Shown: positions 31,698 to 43,721, numbered from the stretch's first letter. The stretch is 64,000 bases of DNA from Stappia sp. 28M-7 (GCF_014252955.1 NZ_JACMIA010000001.1:3432258-3496257); one strand, 5' to 3'. A program made the numbers and translations. The notes: generated by a model from the letters alone, not told the origin.

Positions 31698-33115
31698 GCC
31701 CCGCCCCCTGACTTGCGGGCGGCAATCAGCTTCTCGGGAAGGGCCTGCGCCCATTGCGAGATGTTGCCGGCGCCAAGGCACACCACGTAGTCGCCGGGCT
31801 CGGCGATGCGCGCCACGGTCGCCGCCAGCTCTTCCTCGCCGCCGATCGCATGCACGCTGCGGTGGCCGCTGGCGCGGATGCCGTCGGCAAGGGCCGTATG
31901 GGTGATGCCCTCGCGCGGGGCCTCGCCGGCCGCATAAACCGGCGCGCAGACCACGTGGTCGGCATCGTTGAAGCAGGTGGAGAAATCGTCGAACAGGCTC
32001 TCCAGCCGGCTGTAGCGGTGCGGCTGCACCACCGCGACCACCTTGCCCGGGGCCACGGCCCGGGCCGCGGCCAGCACGGCCCGGATCTCCACCGGATGAT
32101 GGCCGTAATCGTCGAACACCTCGATCCCGTCAGCGCTGCCGGTATGGGTGAAGCGCCGCTTCACGCCGCGGAATGCCGCCAACCCCTTGCGGATCTGGTC
32201 GCCGTCGAGACCAAGCTTCCAGGCGACCGCGATGGCCGCCGTCGCGTTGGAGACGTTATGCAGGCCAGGCATCGGCAGGGTGATGTTCTCGATCACCTGG
32301 GTGGTGCCGGCGATGCGGTCGCGGATCTCCACCTTGAAGACCGAATTCGCGCCCTCGGTCGTCAGGTCGAAGAAGCGCACGTCCGCCTGGCGGTTCTGGC
32401 CGTAGGTGATGACCTGGCGGTCCTCGATGCGTCCGACCATCGCCTGCACTTCCGGATGGTCCAAGCACATCACGGCAAAGCCGTAGAACGGCACGTTCTC
32501 GACGAATTGCAGGAAGGCGTCGCGCACCCCGTCGAAATTGCCGTAGTGGTCGAGGTGCTCGGGATCGATATTCGTCACGACAGCGATATCGGCCGGCAGC
32601 TTGACGAAGGTGCCGTCGGACTCGTCCGCCTCCACCACCATCCAGTCGCCCTGCCCCATGCGGGCATTGGTCCCGTAGGCATTGATGATGCCGCCGTTGA
32701 TCACCGTCGGGTCCAGCCCGCCGGCATCCAGCACCGCCGCGATGATCGAGGTCGTCGTCGTCTTGCCATGCGTGCCGCCGACGGCGATCGCCTGCTTGAA
32801 GCGCATCAGCTCGGCCAGCATCTCGGCGCGCCGCACCACCGGCAGGAAGCGCTCGCGCGCGGCCACCAGTTCCGGGTTGTCGCGCTTGATTGCCGAGGAA
32901 ACGACGACGACGCGCGCCTCGCCGAGATTGCCGGCATCGTGGCCGACCTTCACCTCGATGCCCTTGTCGCGCAGCCGCTTGACGTTGGCGCTGTCGGAGA
33001 CGTCGGAGCCCTGCACGGTATAGCCGAGCGTGTGCAGCACTTCGGCGATGCCGCTCATGCCGATACCGCCGATGCCGATGAAATGAACCGGACCGAGGTC
33101 CTGGGGCATCTTCAT
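31694..33115 (-). CDS. murC: UDP-N-acetylmuramate--L-alanine ligase
   Basis: MurC adds L-alanine to UDP-MurNAc. The 473-residue Mur ligase has the N-terminal Rossmann [15 protein letters not shown], the ATP P-loop [10 protein letters not shown] (113-122), the [11 protein letters not shown] segment, and [15 protein letters not shown] with QPHRYSRL in the C-terminal domain. Start [12 protein letters not shown] overlaps the murG stop as ATGA. The following murB and ddl overlaps make this a tightly coupled stretch. Confidence 0.97.
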   Translation of the reverse strand: MKMPQDLGPVHFIGIGGIGMSGIAEVLHTLGYTVQGSDVSDSANVKRLRDKGIEVKVGHDAGNLGEARVVVVSSAIKRDNPELVAARERFLPVVRRAEMLAELMRFKQAIAVGGTHGKTTTTSIIAAVLDAGGLDPTVINGGIINAYGTNARMGQGDWMVVEADESDGTFVKLPADIAVVTNIDPEHLDHYGNFDGVRDAFLQFVENVPFYGFAVMCLDHPEVQAMVGRIEDRQVITYGQNRQADVRFFDLTTEGANSVFKVEIRDRIAGTTQVIENITLPMPGLHNVSNATAAIAVAWKLGLDGDQIRKGLAAFRGVKRRFTHTGSADGIEVFDDYGHHPVEIRAVLAAARAVAPGKVVAVVQPHRYSRLESLFDDFSTCFNDADHVVCAPVYAAGEAPREGITHTALADGIRASGHRSVHAIGGEEELAATVARIAEPGDYVVCLGAGNISQWAQALPEKLIAARKSGGGA

Positions 33116-34257
33116 GATGCGCTTCCCCCTTGATCGAGATGGGCCGCAAGGGCACTGAGCGGCGCTCTGCTTGCGACGTGTTCGACGAGATCGGCGAGAC
33201 GGCCGACCGCGTCCGGATGTCCTGCGGCACGTGCCGCCTTTGCCGCTGCCGCCAGACGCTCGGGCGCGGCCATCAGCTCGCCCAGCAGCGACGCCAGCCG
33301 GTCGGCATCGAGATCCGCCTGCCGCACCGGCCAGGCACCGCCGGCCTTCGCCAGCACTTCCGCGTTGCGTCCCTGGTCGTTGTCCAGCGCATGCGGCAGC
33401 GGCACCAGCACCGAGGGCCGGCCGATCACCGACAGCTCGCTGACGCTCGAGGCGCCCGAGCGGCACAGCACCAGATGCGCACCGGCGATCCGCTCCGGCA
33501 TGTCGGCGAAGAAGCTCGCAAGTTCTGCCCTGACGCCCAGCCGGCCGCAGGCCTCGCGCATGCGCTCCATGTCCTCCGGCCGGCACTGCTGGACCAGGTC
33601 CAGCCGCACCCGCTCCTCGTCCGTCATGCGCTCCAGCGCGCCGGGCATCGCATCGCTGAAGAAGCGCGCGCCCTGCGAGCCGCCGAACACCAGCAGGCGA
33701 AAGGCATCGCCCGGGCCTGCGGCCACATAGTCGCGCCCGCTCGCCGCGATCACCGCATCGCGCACCGGGTTGCCCGTGCGCACGGACTTTGCCGCGAACT
33801 GGCTGTCGTCGCCGTCGACCAGCGGAAAGCTCGTCGCAACCGCCGTTACCCGTCCGGCCAGCATCCGGTTGGCCCGGCCCATCACCGCATTGGCCTCGTG
33901 CAGCACGCTCGGCACCCGGCCGAGAAAGGCCGCGAACATCGGCGGAAAGGTCGGATAGCCGCCGAAGCCGACCACCGCGTCCGGGCGTAGGCGGGCGATG
34001 AGCCGCCGCGACTGCATCAGGCCCTTGCCCAGCTTCAAGGCGGTGCGTGCGAGCGCCACCGGCGACTTGCCGGACAGGGTCGCCGAGGAGATCACATGCA
34101 CGGCGCGCGCCGGAAAATCCTTGCCGAAGTCGCTGACGCGCGCATCGGTCGCCAGCTCCACCACATGGCCGCGGCGGCCGAGCTCGGCCGCCAGCGCCTG
34201 TGCGGGAAACAGGTGGCCGCCGGTGCCCCCGGCGGTGAGCAGGATGGTGCGTGCCAT
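33112..34257 (-). CDS. murG: lipid II synthase glycosyltransferase MurG
   Basis: MurG transfers GlcNAc from UDP-GlcNAc to lipid I on the inner face of the membrane. The 381-residue GT28 enzyme has the N-terminal glycine loop [16 protein letters not shown], the second loop [22 protein letters not shown], then the UDP-GlcNAc site ([12 protein letters not shown] and [23 protein letters not shown]). Start at 34257 ([11 protein letters not shown]); the much longer upstream frame is a shadow of ftsW. It ends overlapping murC by four bases. Confidence 0.96.
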   Translation of the reverse strand: MARTILLTAGGTGGHLFPAQALAAELGRRGHVVELATDARVSDFGKDFPARAVHVISSATLSGKSPVALARTALKLGKGLMQSRRLIARLRPDAVVGFGGYPTFPPMFAAFLGRVPSVLHEANAVMGRANRMLAGRVTAVATSFPLVDGDDSQFAAKSVRTGNPVRDAVIAASGRDYVAAGPGDAFRLLVFGGSQGARFFSDAMPGALERMTDEERVRLDLVQQCRPEDMERMREACGRLGVRAELASFFADMPERIAGAHLVLCRSGASSVSELSVIGRPSVLVPLPHALDNDQGRNAEVLAKAGGAWPVRQADLDADRLASLLGELMAAPERLAAAAKAARAAGHPDAVGRLADLVEHVASRAPLSALAAHLDQGGSAS

Positions 34258-34268
34258 GGACCTGCCGC

Positions 34269-35426
34269 TCACGACAGATGCGCGGGCGACAGGCGCGAGA
34301 CCACCACGCTGTCGGAGCGCGAGGCCTGCGGCCGCCGGCGGGTCAGCGCCAGCACGAAGCCCATGGAGATCGCCATCGCCAGCAGCGACGAGCCGCCATA
34401 GGAGATGAACGGCAGCGTCATGCCCTTGGCCGGCATCAGGTTGAGGTTCACCGCCATGTTGATCGCCGCCTGGATGCCGAACAGCACGATCAGGCCGGCC
34501 GTCGCCAGACGCCCGAACGGGTCGCTGTCCTGCGCGGCATGGCGCAGGCCCCGCAGCACCACGAAGGCGAAGACCAGCAGCAGCAGCAGGCAGACGATGA
34601 TGCCGAATTCCTCCGCCGCCACCGCGAAGATGAAGTCCGTATGGCTTTCCGGCAGGATCCGCTTGATCGTGCCCTCGCCCGGTCCCCGGCCGAACCAGGA
34701 GCCCGACACGAAGGCCTCGATGGCGCGGTCGATGTTGTAGGTGTCGCCCGCGCCCGGATCGAGGAAGCGGTCGACGCGGCTCTGCACGTGCGGCAGCATC
34801 ATGTAGGCGGAGACGAGGCCGCCGAAGCCCAGCACGCCGAGCGGCACGATGGCGAGCCACGACAGGCCGTTTAGGAAGATCAGCGCTGCGAACACCAGCG
34901 CGATCAGCATGGTCTGGCCGAAGTCCGGCTGCGCCACCAGGAGCGCAGCCGACATCACGAAGAGCAGCGTCGACAGCAGCGTGCCCGGCACTTCCGGCCG
35001 CCGCCCGCCTTCCGCCATCAGGAAGGAGGCGAGCACGATCAGCGCCGGCTTGAGGAATTCGGACGGCTGGATAGAGAAGCCGGCCATGTTGATCCAGCGC
35101 CGCGCGCCCTTGGCCTCCATGCCCACGAACAGCGTCGCGACCATCATCACCATGGAGACGATGAACAGCGCCAGCGCCGCCCGGCGCACATAGCGCGGGC
35201 TCAGCGCCGAGATCGCCAGCATCAGGCCCAGAGCCGGCACCAGGAAGAAGGCCTGCCGCTTGATGAAGTGGTAGCTGTCGATGTTGAGCCGCTCGGCCAC
35301 CGCCGGGCTTGCCGCGAAGGACAGCACGATGCCGCCGATCATCAGCACGATGAAGCCGGCCACCAGAAAGCGGTCGACGGTCCACAGCCACTCTGCGAAG
35401 GGGCTACGATCGGCACGACTGACCAT
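34269..35426 (-). CDS. ftsW: septal peptidoglycan polymerase FtsW
   Basis: FtsW is the SEDS glycosyltransferase that works with FtsI at the septum. The 385-residue protein has about ten membrane helices and the SEDS signatures [25 protein letters not shown] and the loop [28 protein letters not shown], then [14 protein letters not shown]. The catalytic Asp is expected in the large loop after LPESHTD. The ATG shares one base with the murD stop (TAATG). Confidence 0.95.
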   Translation of the reverse strand: MVSRADRSPFAEWLWTVDRFLVAGFIVLMIGGIVLSFAASPAVAERLNIDSYHFIKRQAFFLVPALGLMLAISALSPRYVRRAALALFIVSMVMMVATLFVGMEAKGARRWINMAGFSIQPSEFLKPALIVLASFLMAEGGRRPEVPGTLLSTLLFVMSAALLVAQPDFGQTMLIALVFAALIFLNGLSWLAIVPLGVLGFGGLVSAYMMLPHVQSRVDRFLDPGAGDTYNIDRAIEAFVSGSWFGRGPGEGTIKRILPESHTDFIFAVAAEEFGIIVCLLLLLVFAFVVLRGLRHAAQDSDPFGRLATAGLIVLFGIQAAINMAVNLNLMPAKGMTLPFISYGGSSLLAMAISMGFVLALTRRRPQASRSDSVVVSRLSPAHLS

Positions 35427-36826
35427 TACGCGACCTCCTGTCCGCCCTGCTGCGGGACGATCCCGCGCACGGCCTCGGCAAATGCCCGTCCCCGGGCCTC
35501 GAAATTGGGAAACTGGTCGAAAGAGGCGCAGGCCGGCGACAGCAGCACCACCGGCTCGTCCGCCCGGTCCTGCGCCGCATCGCGCGCCGCCGCGGCGACG
35601 GCAGCCTCCAGCGTGCCGGACATCTGCGTCTCGACATGACCGGTCAGCGTCGCCGCGAAGTCGTCCGCCGCCTCGCCGATCAGATAGGCCTTGGCGATCC
35701 GGTCGAACCACGGACGCAGGCTCTCGATGCCGCCTGCCTTTGCGCGGCCGCCGGCGATCCAGTAGATGCGCGAATAGCTCGCCAGCGCCCGCTCGGCCGC
35801 ATCGGCATTGGTCGCCTTGCTGTCGTTGACGAAGAGTACCCGCCCCGCGCGGCCGACCATCTCCATGCGATGGGCAAGGCCGGGAAAGCTGGCGAGGCCC
35901 GCGCGGATCTCATCGGCGGACAGCCCGAGGGCGAGGCACGCAGCCACCGCTGCGCAGGCGTTCTGCGCATTGTGCGAGCCGCGCAGCGACAGGATCGGCG
36001 CAAGGTCGGCGAACACGCTCTGCGCGCCGCCCTCGTCGAGCCAAAGCACGCTGCCTTCCGCGTGGATGCCGTCGGCAACCGGATGCCGGGCGCTGATCCG
36101 CCGCACGGACGTGCCGGCGCGCTCCGCCCTGTCGGCGACTGCCGCGCTGATCGCATCGTCGACGCCGACCACCGCAAGGCGGCTGCCGGCGATCAGCCGT
36201 TCCTTGACGGCGGCGTAATGCTCCAGCGTGCCGTGCCGGTCGAGATGGTCCGGCGTGATGTTGAGCAGGATTCCGACCGACGGGTCGATCGAGGGCGCAA
36301 GGTCGATCTGGTAGGACGAGCACTCGATCACGTGGATGCGCGAGAGTGCCGGTTCGGCCAGCTCCAGGATCGGCACGCCGATATTGCCGCCCATCTGGGC
36401 ATCGCGGCCGGCGGATTTCAGGACATGGGAGATCAGCGCGGTCGTCGTCGACTTGCCGTTGGTGCCGGTGATCGCGACCAGCGGTGCGTCCGGGGCGATC
36501 CGCCGGCGCTCGCGCAGGAACAGCTCGACATCGCCGATCACCTCGACGCCGTGCTCACGGGCGAGCTCGACGCTCCAGTGCGGCTGCGGATGGGTCAGGG
36601 GTACGCCCGGCGCCAGCACCAGCGCGGCGAACTGCGACCAGTCCTCCTGGCGCAGGTCCGCCACCTGAAGCCCCGCCTTGCGCGCCGCCTTGCGCCCTGC
36701 CTCGCCGTCGTCGAAGCACACGGCCACGGCGCCGCCGCTGGCAAGCGCGCGCGCCGTCGCCAGCCCCGATCCGCCCAGACCGAAGACCGCAACGCGTTTG
36801 CCCGTGAATCCGCTGACCGCGATCAT
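35426..36826 (-). CDS. murD: UDP-N-acetylmuramoyl-L-alanine--D-glutamate ligase
   Basis: MurD adds D-glutamate to UDP-MurNAc-Ala. The 466-residue Mur ligase begins [17 protein letters not shown], with the P-loop TGTNGKST (120-127), [43 protein letters not shown] (carbamylated-lysine region) and [17 protein letters not shown] with [22 protein letters not shown]-type C-terminal residues. It starts four bases after mraY and ends overlapping ftsW. Confidence 0.96.
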   Translation of the reverse strand: MIAVSGFTGKRVAVFGLGGSGLATARALASGGAVAVCFDDGEAGRKAARKAGLQVADLRQEDWSQFAALVLAPGVPLTHPQPHWSVELAREHGVEVIGDVELFLRERRRIAPDAPLVAITGTNGKSTTTALISHVLKSAGRDAQMGGNIGVPILELAEPALSRIHVIECSSYQIDLAPSIDPSVGILLNITPDHLDRHGTLEHYAAVKERLIAGSRLAVVGVDDAISAAVADRAERAGTSVRRISARHPVADGIHAEGSVLWLDEGGAQSVFADLAPILSLRGSHNAQNACAAVAACLALGLSADEIRAGLASFPGLAHRMEMVGRAGRVLFVNDSKATNADAAERALASYSRIYWIAGGRAKAGGIESLRPWFDRIAKAYLIGEAADDFAATLTGHVETQMSGTLEAAVAAAARDAAQDRADEPVVLLSPACASFDQFPNFEARGRAFAEAVRGIVPQQGGQEVA

Positions 36827-36830
36827 GACC

Positions 36831-37916
36831 TCACCTCAGCTTCAGCGTCGCGAGACCGACCAGGGCGAGAACCACGGCGATGATCCAGAAGCGGATCACC
36901 ACCTGGCTTTCGGTCCAGCCCAGATGCTCGAAGTGATGGTGGATCGGCGCCATCTTGAAGACGCGCTTGCCGGTGAGCTTGAACGAGGCGACCTGCACGA
37001 TCACCGAGATCGCCTCCAGCACGAACAGGCCGCCGATGATCGCCAGCACGATCTCGTGCTTGGTCGCGACCGCGATGGAGCCGATCATGCCTCCGAGCGC
37101 CAGCGAGCCGGTATCACCCATGAAGATCGCCGCCGGCGGGGCGTTGAACCACAGGAAGCCGAGGCCCGCGCCGATCACCGCGCCGCACAGCACGGCCAGC
37201 TCGCCGGTACCCGGCACGTGGTGGATCTGCAGGTAGTCGGCAAAGACCGCGTTGCCCGACAGATAGGCGATCAGGCCGAAGGAGGCCGAGGCGATCATCA
37301 CCGGCACGATGGCGAGGCCGTCGAGGCCGTCGGTCAGGTTGACCGCATTGCCCGCACCCACCACCACGAAGGCGGCGAAGGGAATGAAGAAGATGCCGAG
37401 GTTGAACGCCAGGTCCTTGAAGAACGGAAAGCCGATCGAGGTGCCGTGCACGCCCCCCTCGAGCAGCGTCACGCACCAGGCGGCAAGACCGGCGATGAGG
37501 AATTCCAGGCCCAGCCGGCTGCGGCCGCTGAATCCCTTGTGCGAGGCCTTGGTGACCTTGAGATAGTCGTCGTAGAAGCCGATGGCGCCGAAGCCCACCG
37601 TCACGCCGAGCACGATCCAGGTGTAGGGATTGGCAAGGTTCGCCCAGAGCAGCGTGGCGACGATCATGCCCGACAGGATCATCAGGCCGCCCATCGTCGG
37701 CGTGCCCTTCTTCGTCAGCAGGTGGCTCTGCGGGCCGTCCGCGCGGATCGGCTGGCCGTGGCCCTGCCGCAGGCGCAGCGAGGAGATGATCATCGGGCCG
37801 AACAGGAAGATGAACAGCAGCGCGGTCATGATGGCGCCGCCGGTCCGGAACGTGATGTAGCGGAACACGTTCAGTGCCGAGAACTGGTCGGCAAACTCGA
37901 CGAGGAAGTAAAGCAT
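36831..37916 (-). CDS. mraY: phospho-MurNAc-pentapeptide translocase
   Basis: MraY attaches the UDP-MurNAc-pentapeptide to undecaprenyl phosphate, making lipid I. The 361-residue membrane enzyme (about ten helices) has [10 protein letters not shown], the catalytic aspartates in [21 protein letters not shown] with its conserved Asp, [12 protein letters not shown], and [13 protein letters not shown]. Start [18 protein letters not shown] at 37916. It begins eight bases after the MurE/MurF fusion stops. Confidence 0.97.
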   Translation of the reverse strand: MLYFLVEFADQFSALNVFRYITFRTGGAIMTALLFIFLFGPMIISSLRLRQGHGQPIRADGPQSHLLTKKGTPTMGGLMILSGMIVATLLWANLANPYTWIVLGVTVGFGAIGFYDDYLKVTKASHKGFSGRSRLGLEFLIAGLAAWCVTLLEGGVHGTSIGFPFFKDLAFNLGIFFIPFAAFVVVGAGNAVNLTDGLDGLAIVPVMIASASFGLIAYLSGNAVFADYLQIHHVPGTGELAVLCGAVIGAGLGFLWFNAPPAAIFMGDTGSLALGGMIGSIAVATKHEIVLAIIGGLFVLEAISVIVQVASFKLTGKRVFKMAPIHHHFEHLGWTESQVVIRFWIIAVVLALVGLATLKLR

Positions 37917-37924
37917 CGGCGTTC

Positions 37925-40900
37925 CTATTCGGCCCCGTCGTCTTCGACGGGGAAATCGCGTTTGAGGGCCTCGACCAGCGGCCCCATCCGGGTGCCGAGC
38001 GAGCCCTTGACCATGATGACGTCGCCCGGACGGATATCCTCGATGAGCAGCGGCTTCAGACCGGCCGCTTCCTCGGAATAGGCGCCGCGCTGGTGTTTCG
38101 GCAGCAGCTCCCACAGCGCGTGCATGCGCGGTCCTGCGCAGTAGACGAGATCCGCACCGGATTCGGCAACAGGCCGGTTGAGGGCCGCATGCAGCTGCAA
38201 CTCGGCCTCGCCCAGCTCCAGCATGTCGCCGATCACCGCGATGCGGCGGCCGTTGCGCTCGATCGGGGTTTCCCGCAGGAGGTTGAGCGCGGCACGCATC
38301 GAGGCCGGGTTGGCGTTGTAGCTCTCGTCGATCAGCGTAGCGCGGCCGTTCGGTAGCTGCAGCACCGCCTGTTCGCCGCGTCCCTTCGGCGCGCGGAAGG
38401 CGGCCAGCGCCATGCCGGCACGGGCCAGGTCGCCGCCCAGTTCCGCCACCGCGCCCAGCACGGCAAGGCTGTTGGCGACCAGGTGCACGCCCGGCGCGCC
38501 GACCTTGTAGGTGATCTGCTGGTCGAAGACATGGCCGGAGATCGAGCTGCAGCCCGTCTGCGCGGACACCCGCTCGGCCTGCACGTCCGCCTGCCCCTGC
38601 CGCCCGAACGTGGCGATGCGGCGCACGCCAGCGGCCTTCGCCAGATAGGTCAGCAAGTCGAACTGGTTGTTGTCGCGGTTGAGCAGCGCCAGACCGCCCG
38701 GCTCCAGCCCCATGAAGATTTCCGCCTTCGCCTGGGCGATGCGCTCCACCGAGCCGAAGAACTCCAGATGCACGGCCTCGACCGTGGTGATCGCCACCAC
38801 GTGCGGGCGCACCATCTGCACCAGCGGGGTGATCTCGCCGGCATGGTTCATGCCGATTTCGAAGACGCCGTATTCGGTGTCCGCCGGCATCCGCGCCAGC
38901 GTAAGCGGCACGCCCCAGTGATTGTTGAAGGAGGCGACCGGCGCATGGGTGCGCCCGGACGGCGACAGCGCCAGCTTCAGCATGTCCTTGGTGCTGGTCT
39001 TGCCGACCGAGCCGGTCACCGCAACGATGCGGGCCCGGCTGCGGGCCCGCGACGCGCGGCCCAGATCGCGCAGCGCCTCCAGCGGGTCCTCGACGACCAG
39101 ATAGCGCCCCTTCGGCGGCAGCGAGCCGACGCGTTCGCGCGCGACGATGGCAAGCGCGGCTCCCGCCTCGCAGGCCTTGGCCGCAAAATCATGCCCGTCG
39201 AACCGCTCGCCCGCGATCGCCACGAAGGCCTCGCCGGCGGCAATGCTGCGGCTGTCGATGGAAACGCCGGTGATGTGGGGAATGTCCGCGCCGCGCAGTT
39301 CGCCGCCCGTCGCCTCGACCATCTCGTCCAGATACCACAGCGGCCGGTCGGGCTCGGCCTCGATCGGCTCTCCGGCGACCGGCGCCGGCTTCACCGCAGG
39401 CGCTGCCGGGGCGGTAAAGGAGGGCACCGCCGGCACGACGAAGGCCGGGTGCACGCCCGCTGCAACGGGCGCAGGCTCTGCCGTTTCCTGACGCTCGGAG
39501 ACGGGTTCGACAGCTTCTTCCTGCGCATCGACGATTTCGGCTTCAGCGTCCGTGTCCGCCTCGTCCTCTTCGTCAGCGACGGCAAGCCACTCATTCTCCG
39601 CCGGCGGCTCGTCCGCCAGCGCATCCTCATCGCTCTGCGTCTCGAGAGCTTCGGCCTCTTCCGTCAGCGCGTCGGGACCGCCGAAAATATCGTCGTCACC
39701 CTCCAGGACCGTCTCGGCGGGCTCGTTCTCCTCGTCGGAATCATCATCGCCGACAAGGTCCTCGGCCAAGCTCTCTTCAAGCTCGCTCTCGTCGGCCTCG
39801 TCCTCGGCCGTCTCAGGGTCGTCCACCGGATCCGTTTGACCCAGAAGATCCTCCTCGGTGAGGACGATTCCCGGAAACGTTCCCCTGCCCGCCTCGTCAT
39901 CGGCCAGCAGATCATCCTCGTCCGCAGCGACAAGGTCCGCCTGCGGCTCATCGGCCGCCAGGTCGTCTTCAGGCAGCTCGCCCTCAAGCAGTTCGTCCTC
40001 GGGCTGATCGTCTTCCGAGAGAAGCTCGTCGGCCAGATCCTCGTCGGCCAGATCCTCTTCGGCGAGGTCTTCGGCCAGCTCTTCCTCTGCAGCCTCCTCG
40101 TCGCCGGCGTCCGGTTCGTCGCCCTCCTCTTCGGCAACGTCCCCTTCGGCGGCACCCTCCTCCGCAACGTCTTCTTCGGCGCCAAGCTCCACATGCAGCT
40201 CGTCCGCCTCGTCGTGCAGTTCGGGCTCCTCCGCCTGGTCGGCGCCGCGGTCTTCTTCGTCGAACAACTCGTCCAGCAGGTCGTCCTCGGACAGCTCCAG
40301 CGGAAGACCGTCCTCCTCGTCCGTCTCGGGCAGCGTCTCGTCTTCGGCGTCCTGCGCCGGATCGAGGCTGCCGGCGAGCGCCTGTTCCAGCGCGTCGTCG
40401 AGGTCGAGCCCGAGGTCGATGCCCCCGTCCTCGGCGGCATCGAACAGCGCGCTTTCGGCCATCGCCGCAATCGCCTCGCGTGCGACCTCGTGATCGGAGA
40501 AGGGCAGCACCTGATCGCCGACGATCTGGCCCGGCTCATGGCCCTTGCCGGCGATGCACAGCACGTCGCCCGGCTGCAGCATGCCGATGGCGGCCTCGAT
40601 GGCGTCGCGCCGATCGCCGATCTCCAGCGCATCCGGGGCGCCGTCCATCACCTCGGCGCGGATCTTCGCCGGATCCTCGCTGCGCGGATTGTCGTCCGTG
40701 ACGATGACGATGTCGGCCTGCCGGGCCGCGGCCTGCCCCATCAGCGGGCGCTTGCCCGGATCGCGGTCGCCGCCGGCTCCGAACACCGTGATCAAGCGGC
40801 CCTTGGTGAAGGGGCGCAGCGCCGCCAACGCCGTGTCCAGCGCATCCGGCTTGTGTGCATAGTCGACGAAGACCAGCGCCCCGTCGTCGGTCTCGCCGAC

Positions 40901-41917
40901 CAGTTCCAGCCGGCCCGGAGCGCCCTGCAGCTCCTCCAGCGCGGCCAGCGCCACGCTGGTGGGAACGCCGCTGCAGATCGCAAGACCGGCGGCGACCAGC
41001 GCATTGGACACCTGGAAGCGGCCGGCCAGCGGCAGGCGCACCTCGAAGAAGCCCTCGATGGTCTCGATCGACAGAACCTGCGTGAAACCGTCGTGGCTGA
41101 TGTCGAGAAGCTTCAGGTCGTCGCCGCCCTCGCCGACGGTGAAGACGCTGCGGCCGAGCTCGCGCGCCAGAGCCAGAACGCGTCCGGCATAGGGCGCGGA
41201 CGGCTCCAGCACCACCGGCTGGTCGCCCTCCAGCAGCGTATCGAACAGCCGCAGCTTGGCCGCAAGGTAGTCCTCGACGTCGGCATGGTAGTCGAGATGA
41301 TCGCGGCCCAGATTGGTGAAGGCCGCGGCCGTCAGGCGCAGCCCGTCGAGCCGGCGCTGGTCGAGCCCGTGGCTGGAGGCCTCGAGCGCGGCATGGGTGA
41401 TGCCGTCGTCGGCCAGCCGCGCCAGCGTCTGATGCAGCGACACCGGGTCCGGCGTGGTCAGGCTGCCATACTGGGCGCCGCGGCTGGTCACCGTGCCGAT
41501 GGTGCCGAGGCTCGCGGCCTCGAAGCCGGCATGGGCGAAGATCTGGCGGACGAAGACGGCGACGGAGGTCTTGCCGCTGGTGCCGGTCACCGCCACCAGC
41601 GTCTCGGGCTGGCGCTCGTAGAAGCGGGCGGCCATCAGCGCCAGCGTGCGGCGCGGGTCGTCGCTGACGATGACGGGGCAGCCGCCCTCATCGGAGCCGA
41701 GCGCCGCCAGCGGCGTGTCGCTGCCCACCAGCAGGGCGCCGGCGCCGGCATCGCGTGCGGCCGCGATGAAACGGGTGCCGTCCGCCTTCGCGCCTTTCAG
41801 CGCGGCGAACACAAATCCCCTGGAAACCGTTCGGCTGTCTGCGGACAATCCGGCGATTTCGGTTTCGAACTCGGGCGCGGCGAGCACCTGTTCGCCGGTG
41901 AGGTCCTTCAGCAGCAT
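37925..41917 (-). CDS. MurE-MurF fusion with long acidic linker
   Basis: One uninterrupted 1330-residue frame carries both successive cytoplasmic ligases of the UDP-MurNAc-pentapeptide pathway. Residues 1 to ~490 are Mur[20 protein letters not shown]-loop TGTSGKTS (111-118), carbamylated-lysine region AAKLRLF (K221), and DNPRSEDP (409-416), whose Arg marks the meso-diaminopimelate-adding type. Residues ~491-855 are a low-complexity linker dominated by Asp, Glu, Ala and Leu, ending Pro/Ala/Val-rich. Residues ~858-1330 are Mur[20 protein letters not shown]-loop [11 protein letters not shown] (968-978), [50 protein letters not shown]-like end. Start ATG at 41917 fits MurE; 50 upstream codons are dropped. 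Separate murE and murF genes are usual in this order. Confidence 0.93.
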   Translation of the reverse strand: MLLKDLTGEQVLAAPEFETEIAGLSADSRTVSRGFVFAALKGAKADGTRFIAAARDAGAGALLVGSDTPLAALGSDEGGCPVIVSDDPRRTLALMAARFYERQPETLVAVTGTSGKTSVAVFVRQIFAHAGFEAASLGTIGTVTSRGAQYGSLTTPDPVSLHQTLARLADDGITHAALEASSHGLDQRRLDGLRLTAAAFTNLGRDHLDYHADVEDYLAAKLRLFDTLLEGDQPVVLEPSAPYAGRVLALARELGRSVFTVGEGGDDLKLLDISHDGFTQVLSIETIEGFFEVRLPLAGRFQVSNALVAAGLAICSGVPTSVALAALEELQGAPGRLELVGETDDGALVFVDYAHKPDALDTALAALRPFTKGRLITVFGAGGDRDPGKRPLMGQAAARQADIVIVTDDNPRSEDPAKIRAEVMDGAPDALEIGDRRDAIEAAIGMLQPGDVLCIAGKGHEPGQIVGDQVLPFSDHEVAREAIAAMAESALFDAAEDGGIDLGLDLDDALEQALAGSLDPAQDAEDETLPETDEEDGLPLELSEDDLLDELFDEEDRGADQAEEPELHDEADELHVELGAEEDVAEEGAAEGDVAEEEGDEPDAGDEEAAEEELAEDLAEEDLADEDLADELLSEDDQPEDELLEGELPEDDLAADEPQADLVAADEDDLLADDEAGRGTFPGIVLTEEDLLGQTDPVDDPETAEDEADESELEESLAEDLVGDDDSDEENEPAETVLEGDDDIFGGPDALTEEAEALETQSDEDALADEPPAENEWLAVADEEDEADTDAEAEIVDAQEEAVEPVSERQETAEPAPVAAGVHPAFVVPAVPSFTAPAAPAVKPAPVAGEPIEAEPDRPLWYLDEMVEATGGELRGADIPHITGVSIDSRSIAAGEAFVAIAGERFDGHDFAAKACEAGAALAIVARERVGSLPPKGRYLVVEDPLEALRDLGRASRARSRARIVAVTGSVGKTSTKDMLKLALSPSGRTHAPVASFNNHWGVPLTLARMPADTEYGVFEIGMNHAGEITPLVQMVRPHVVAITTVEAVHLEFFGSVERIAQAKAEIFMGLEPGGLALLNRDNNQFDLLTYLAKAAGVRRIATFGRQGQADVQAERVSAQTGCSSISGHVFDQQITYKVGAPGVHLVANSLAVLGAVAELGGDLARAGMALAAFRAPKGRGEQAVLQLPNGRATLIDESYNANPASMRAALNLLRETPIERNGRRIAVIGDMLELGEAELQLHAALNRPVAESGADLVYCAGPRMHALWELLPKHQRGAYSEEAAGLKPLLIEDIRPGDVIMVKGSLGTRMGPLVEALKRDFPVEDDGAE
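39353..40447 (-). repeat. acidic low-complexity linker coding region of the MurE-MurF fusion
   Basis: This stretch encodes residues ~491-855. By hand count about 144 of residues 491-820 are Asp or Glu, with three Arg and no Lys. Short degenerate units recur, such as [20 protein letters not shown] and [10 protein letters not shown], so growth by slippage of GAG/GAC-rich units is plausible. Composition is unlike the two enzyme domains on either side. Confidence 0.8.
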
Positions 41918-41999
41918 ATCCTGCGCCAATATCCGTTGTGCGTCGTCGTCAGGACCGTAAGGGGAGCTTTGGTGCGACCCCGCCCCCTTGGCGATCCGG

Positions 42000-43712
42000 T
42001 CAGTAGGAAATCGATACCGTCTCCGTCTTGTCTCCGAACTGCGGCAACACTCCGAGCATCGGGGCAACCCTGCGGATGATAGCCGAGGTGACCGGCGCCG
42101 TGTTCAGGCCTGCGGTCGCGCCGATGCCCTCGCGCTCGGACTTCGGCTCGTCGAGCACGACCAGGACCACGTAGCGCGGCTTGTCCATCGGGAAGGCAGA
42201 AAGGAAAGAATTGCGGCGCTTGTTGGATACGTAGCGGCCGTTCTCGATCTTTTCCGCCGTTCCGGTCTTGCCGCCGACCATGTAGCCCGGCACTTCCGCG
42301 CGCCGGCCGGAGCCCGACAGGACGTTGAGGCGGAACAGGTAGCGCATCATCTCGCTGGTCTGCGGCGACACGACCTGCGTTGCCAGCTTCGCCGCTTCCT
42401 CGCGCGAGCGCGGCACGAAGGTCGGGGGGATCAGGCGGCCGCCGTTCATCAGGGCCGCCGTCGCCACCGCCGTCTGCAGCGGCGTCACCGAGATGCCGTG
42501 GCCGAAGGAGATCGTGATCGCCGCCAGCTCGTTCCACTTGGGCGGCAGCAGCGGCGTTGCCACTTCCGGCAGGTCCGTCTTCAGCCGCGTCGTCAGGCCG
42601 AGCCGCTCCATGAAGGCCTTCTGCTCGTCGACGCCGACCGACAGCATCATCTTGGCCGTGCCGATATTGGACGAATAGATGAAGGTCTCGGCGACCGACA
42701 GAATGCGGCCCTTGCCGTGGAAGTCGCTGATCGTGCGCCCGCCGACCCGCAACGGCCGCGTCGCGTCGAAACTGTCGTTCATCGTCACCTTGCCGCTGTC
42801 CAGCGCCATGGCGACGGTGAAGCCCTTGAACACCGAGCCCATCTCGTAGACGCCGCCGGACGCGCGGTTCATGCGGTCCTTTTCCAGCGCCTGGGCCCGG
42901 TCGTTGGGATCGAAGTCGGGCAGCGAGGACATGGCGACCACCTCGCCGGTCTCCACGTCGAGAACGACGCCGATGCCGGCGATTGCCCGGTAGCGCTCCA
43001 GCGCCTTGACCAGTTCGTCGCGCACCACATGCTGGACGCGCAGGTCCACCGAAAGCTGCACCGGTTCCATCGTGCGGTCGCTGGCAAAGCCGAGCTCGCG
43101 CAGGTCGCCGAGCCAGGCCCGGTCGACCGCCAGCTCCATGCCGGAAATGCCCTGGTTGTCGACATTGACCGAACCGACGATATGGCCGGCGGTCGGGCCG
43201 CCCGGATAGAAGCGGCTGTTTTCTTCCAGGAAGCCGATGCCGGGAATGCCGAGATCGTGGATCTGCTGGCGCTGGCGCGGGGTCAGCTCGCGCTTCAGCC
43301 AGATGAAGCCGGCATTGCTGGCCAGCCGGCGGCGCACCGCATCGGTGCCCAGTTCCGGCAGCACGCTGGCGATGCCCTCCAGCGCCTCGTCGACGTCGAT
43401 GATCTTGCGCGGCTCGGCGAACAGCGAGGCGGTCTTGATGTCGGTCGCCAGGATCTGGCCGTTGCGGTCCAAAAGGTCCGGGCGCGAGGCGGCGACGCTG
43501 TCCTGCGCCGAAATGTAGGAGGCCGACTTCGCCTCCTCGCTCATGCCCAGCATGATCAGCCGGCCGCCGATGGCCATGTAGACCAGCGCGAAGACCGCCA
43601 TGGCCATGTGCACCCGGGCCCGCACGGCGCGGGTCGAGGGACCGCGCGGCACGTGCCGCTCGCCAACCGTGCGGCGCTGCAGGAAGGAAACGGGCTGATC
43701 CGTGACCGCCAT
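42000..43712 (-). CDS. ftsI: septal transpeptidase FtsI (PBP3)
   Basis: FtsI cross-links septal peptidoglycan together with FtsW. The 570-residue class B penicillin-binding protein has a cytoplasmic basic start, one membrane helix (~35-55), the pedestal domain (RPDLLDRNGQILATDI), and the transpeptidase motifs in order: SVFK (S293, K296), SSN (347-349) and KTG (482-484). The stop lies 82 bp before the MurE start. Confidence 0.96.
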   Translation of the reverse strand: MAVTDQPVSFLQRRTVGERHVPRGPSTRAVRARVHMAMAVFALVYMAIGGRLIMLGMSEEAKSASYISAQDSVAASRPDLLDRNGQILATDIKTASLFAEPRKIIDVDEALEGIASVLPELGTDAVRRRLASNAGFIWLKRELTPRQRQQIHDLGIPGIGFLEENSRFYPGGPTAGHIVGSVNVDNQGISGMELAVDRAWLGDLRELGFASDRTMEPVQLSVDLRVQHVVRDELVKALERYRAIAGIGVVLDVETGEVVAMSSLPDFDPNDRAQALEKDRMNRASGGVYEMGSVFKGFTVAMALDSGKVTMNDSFDATRPLRVGGRTISDFHGKGRILSVAETFIYSSNIGTAKMMLSVGVDEQKAFMERLGLTTRLKTDLPEVATPLLPPKWNELAAITISFGHGISVTPLQTAVATAALMNGGRLIPPTFVPRSREEAAKLATQVVSPQTSEMMRYLFRLNVLSGSGRRAEVPGYMVGGKTGTAEKIENGRYVSNKRRNSFLSAFPMDKPRYVVLVVLDEPKSEREGIGATAGLNTAPVTSAIIRRVAPMLGVLPQFGDKTETVSISY

Positions 43713-43721
43713 TGTTGCCCC

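Noticed and set aside
38483-42079. Plus-strand frame of 1198 codons opposite the MurE-MurF fusion
   Set aside because: It mirrors the real gene; its translation is Arg/Gln/His-rich and shows no domain. Long antisense frames are expected in GC-rich genes with strong third-base bias.
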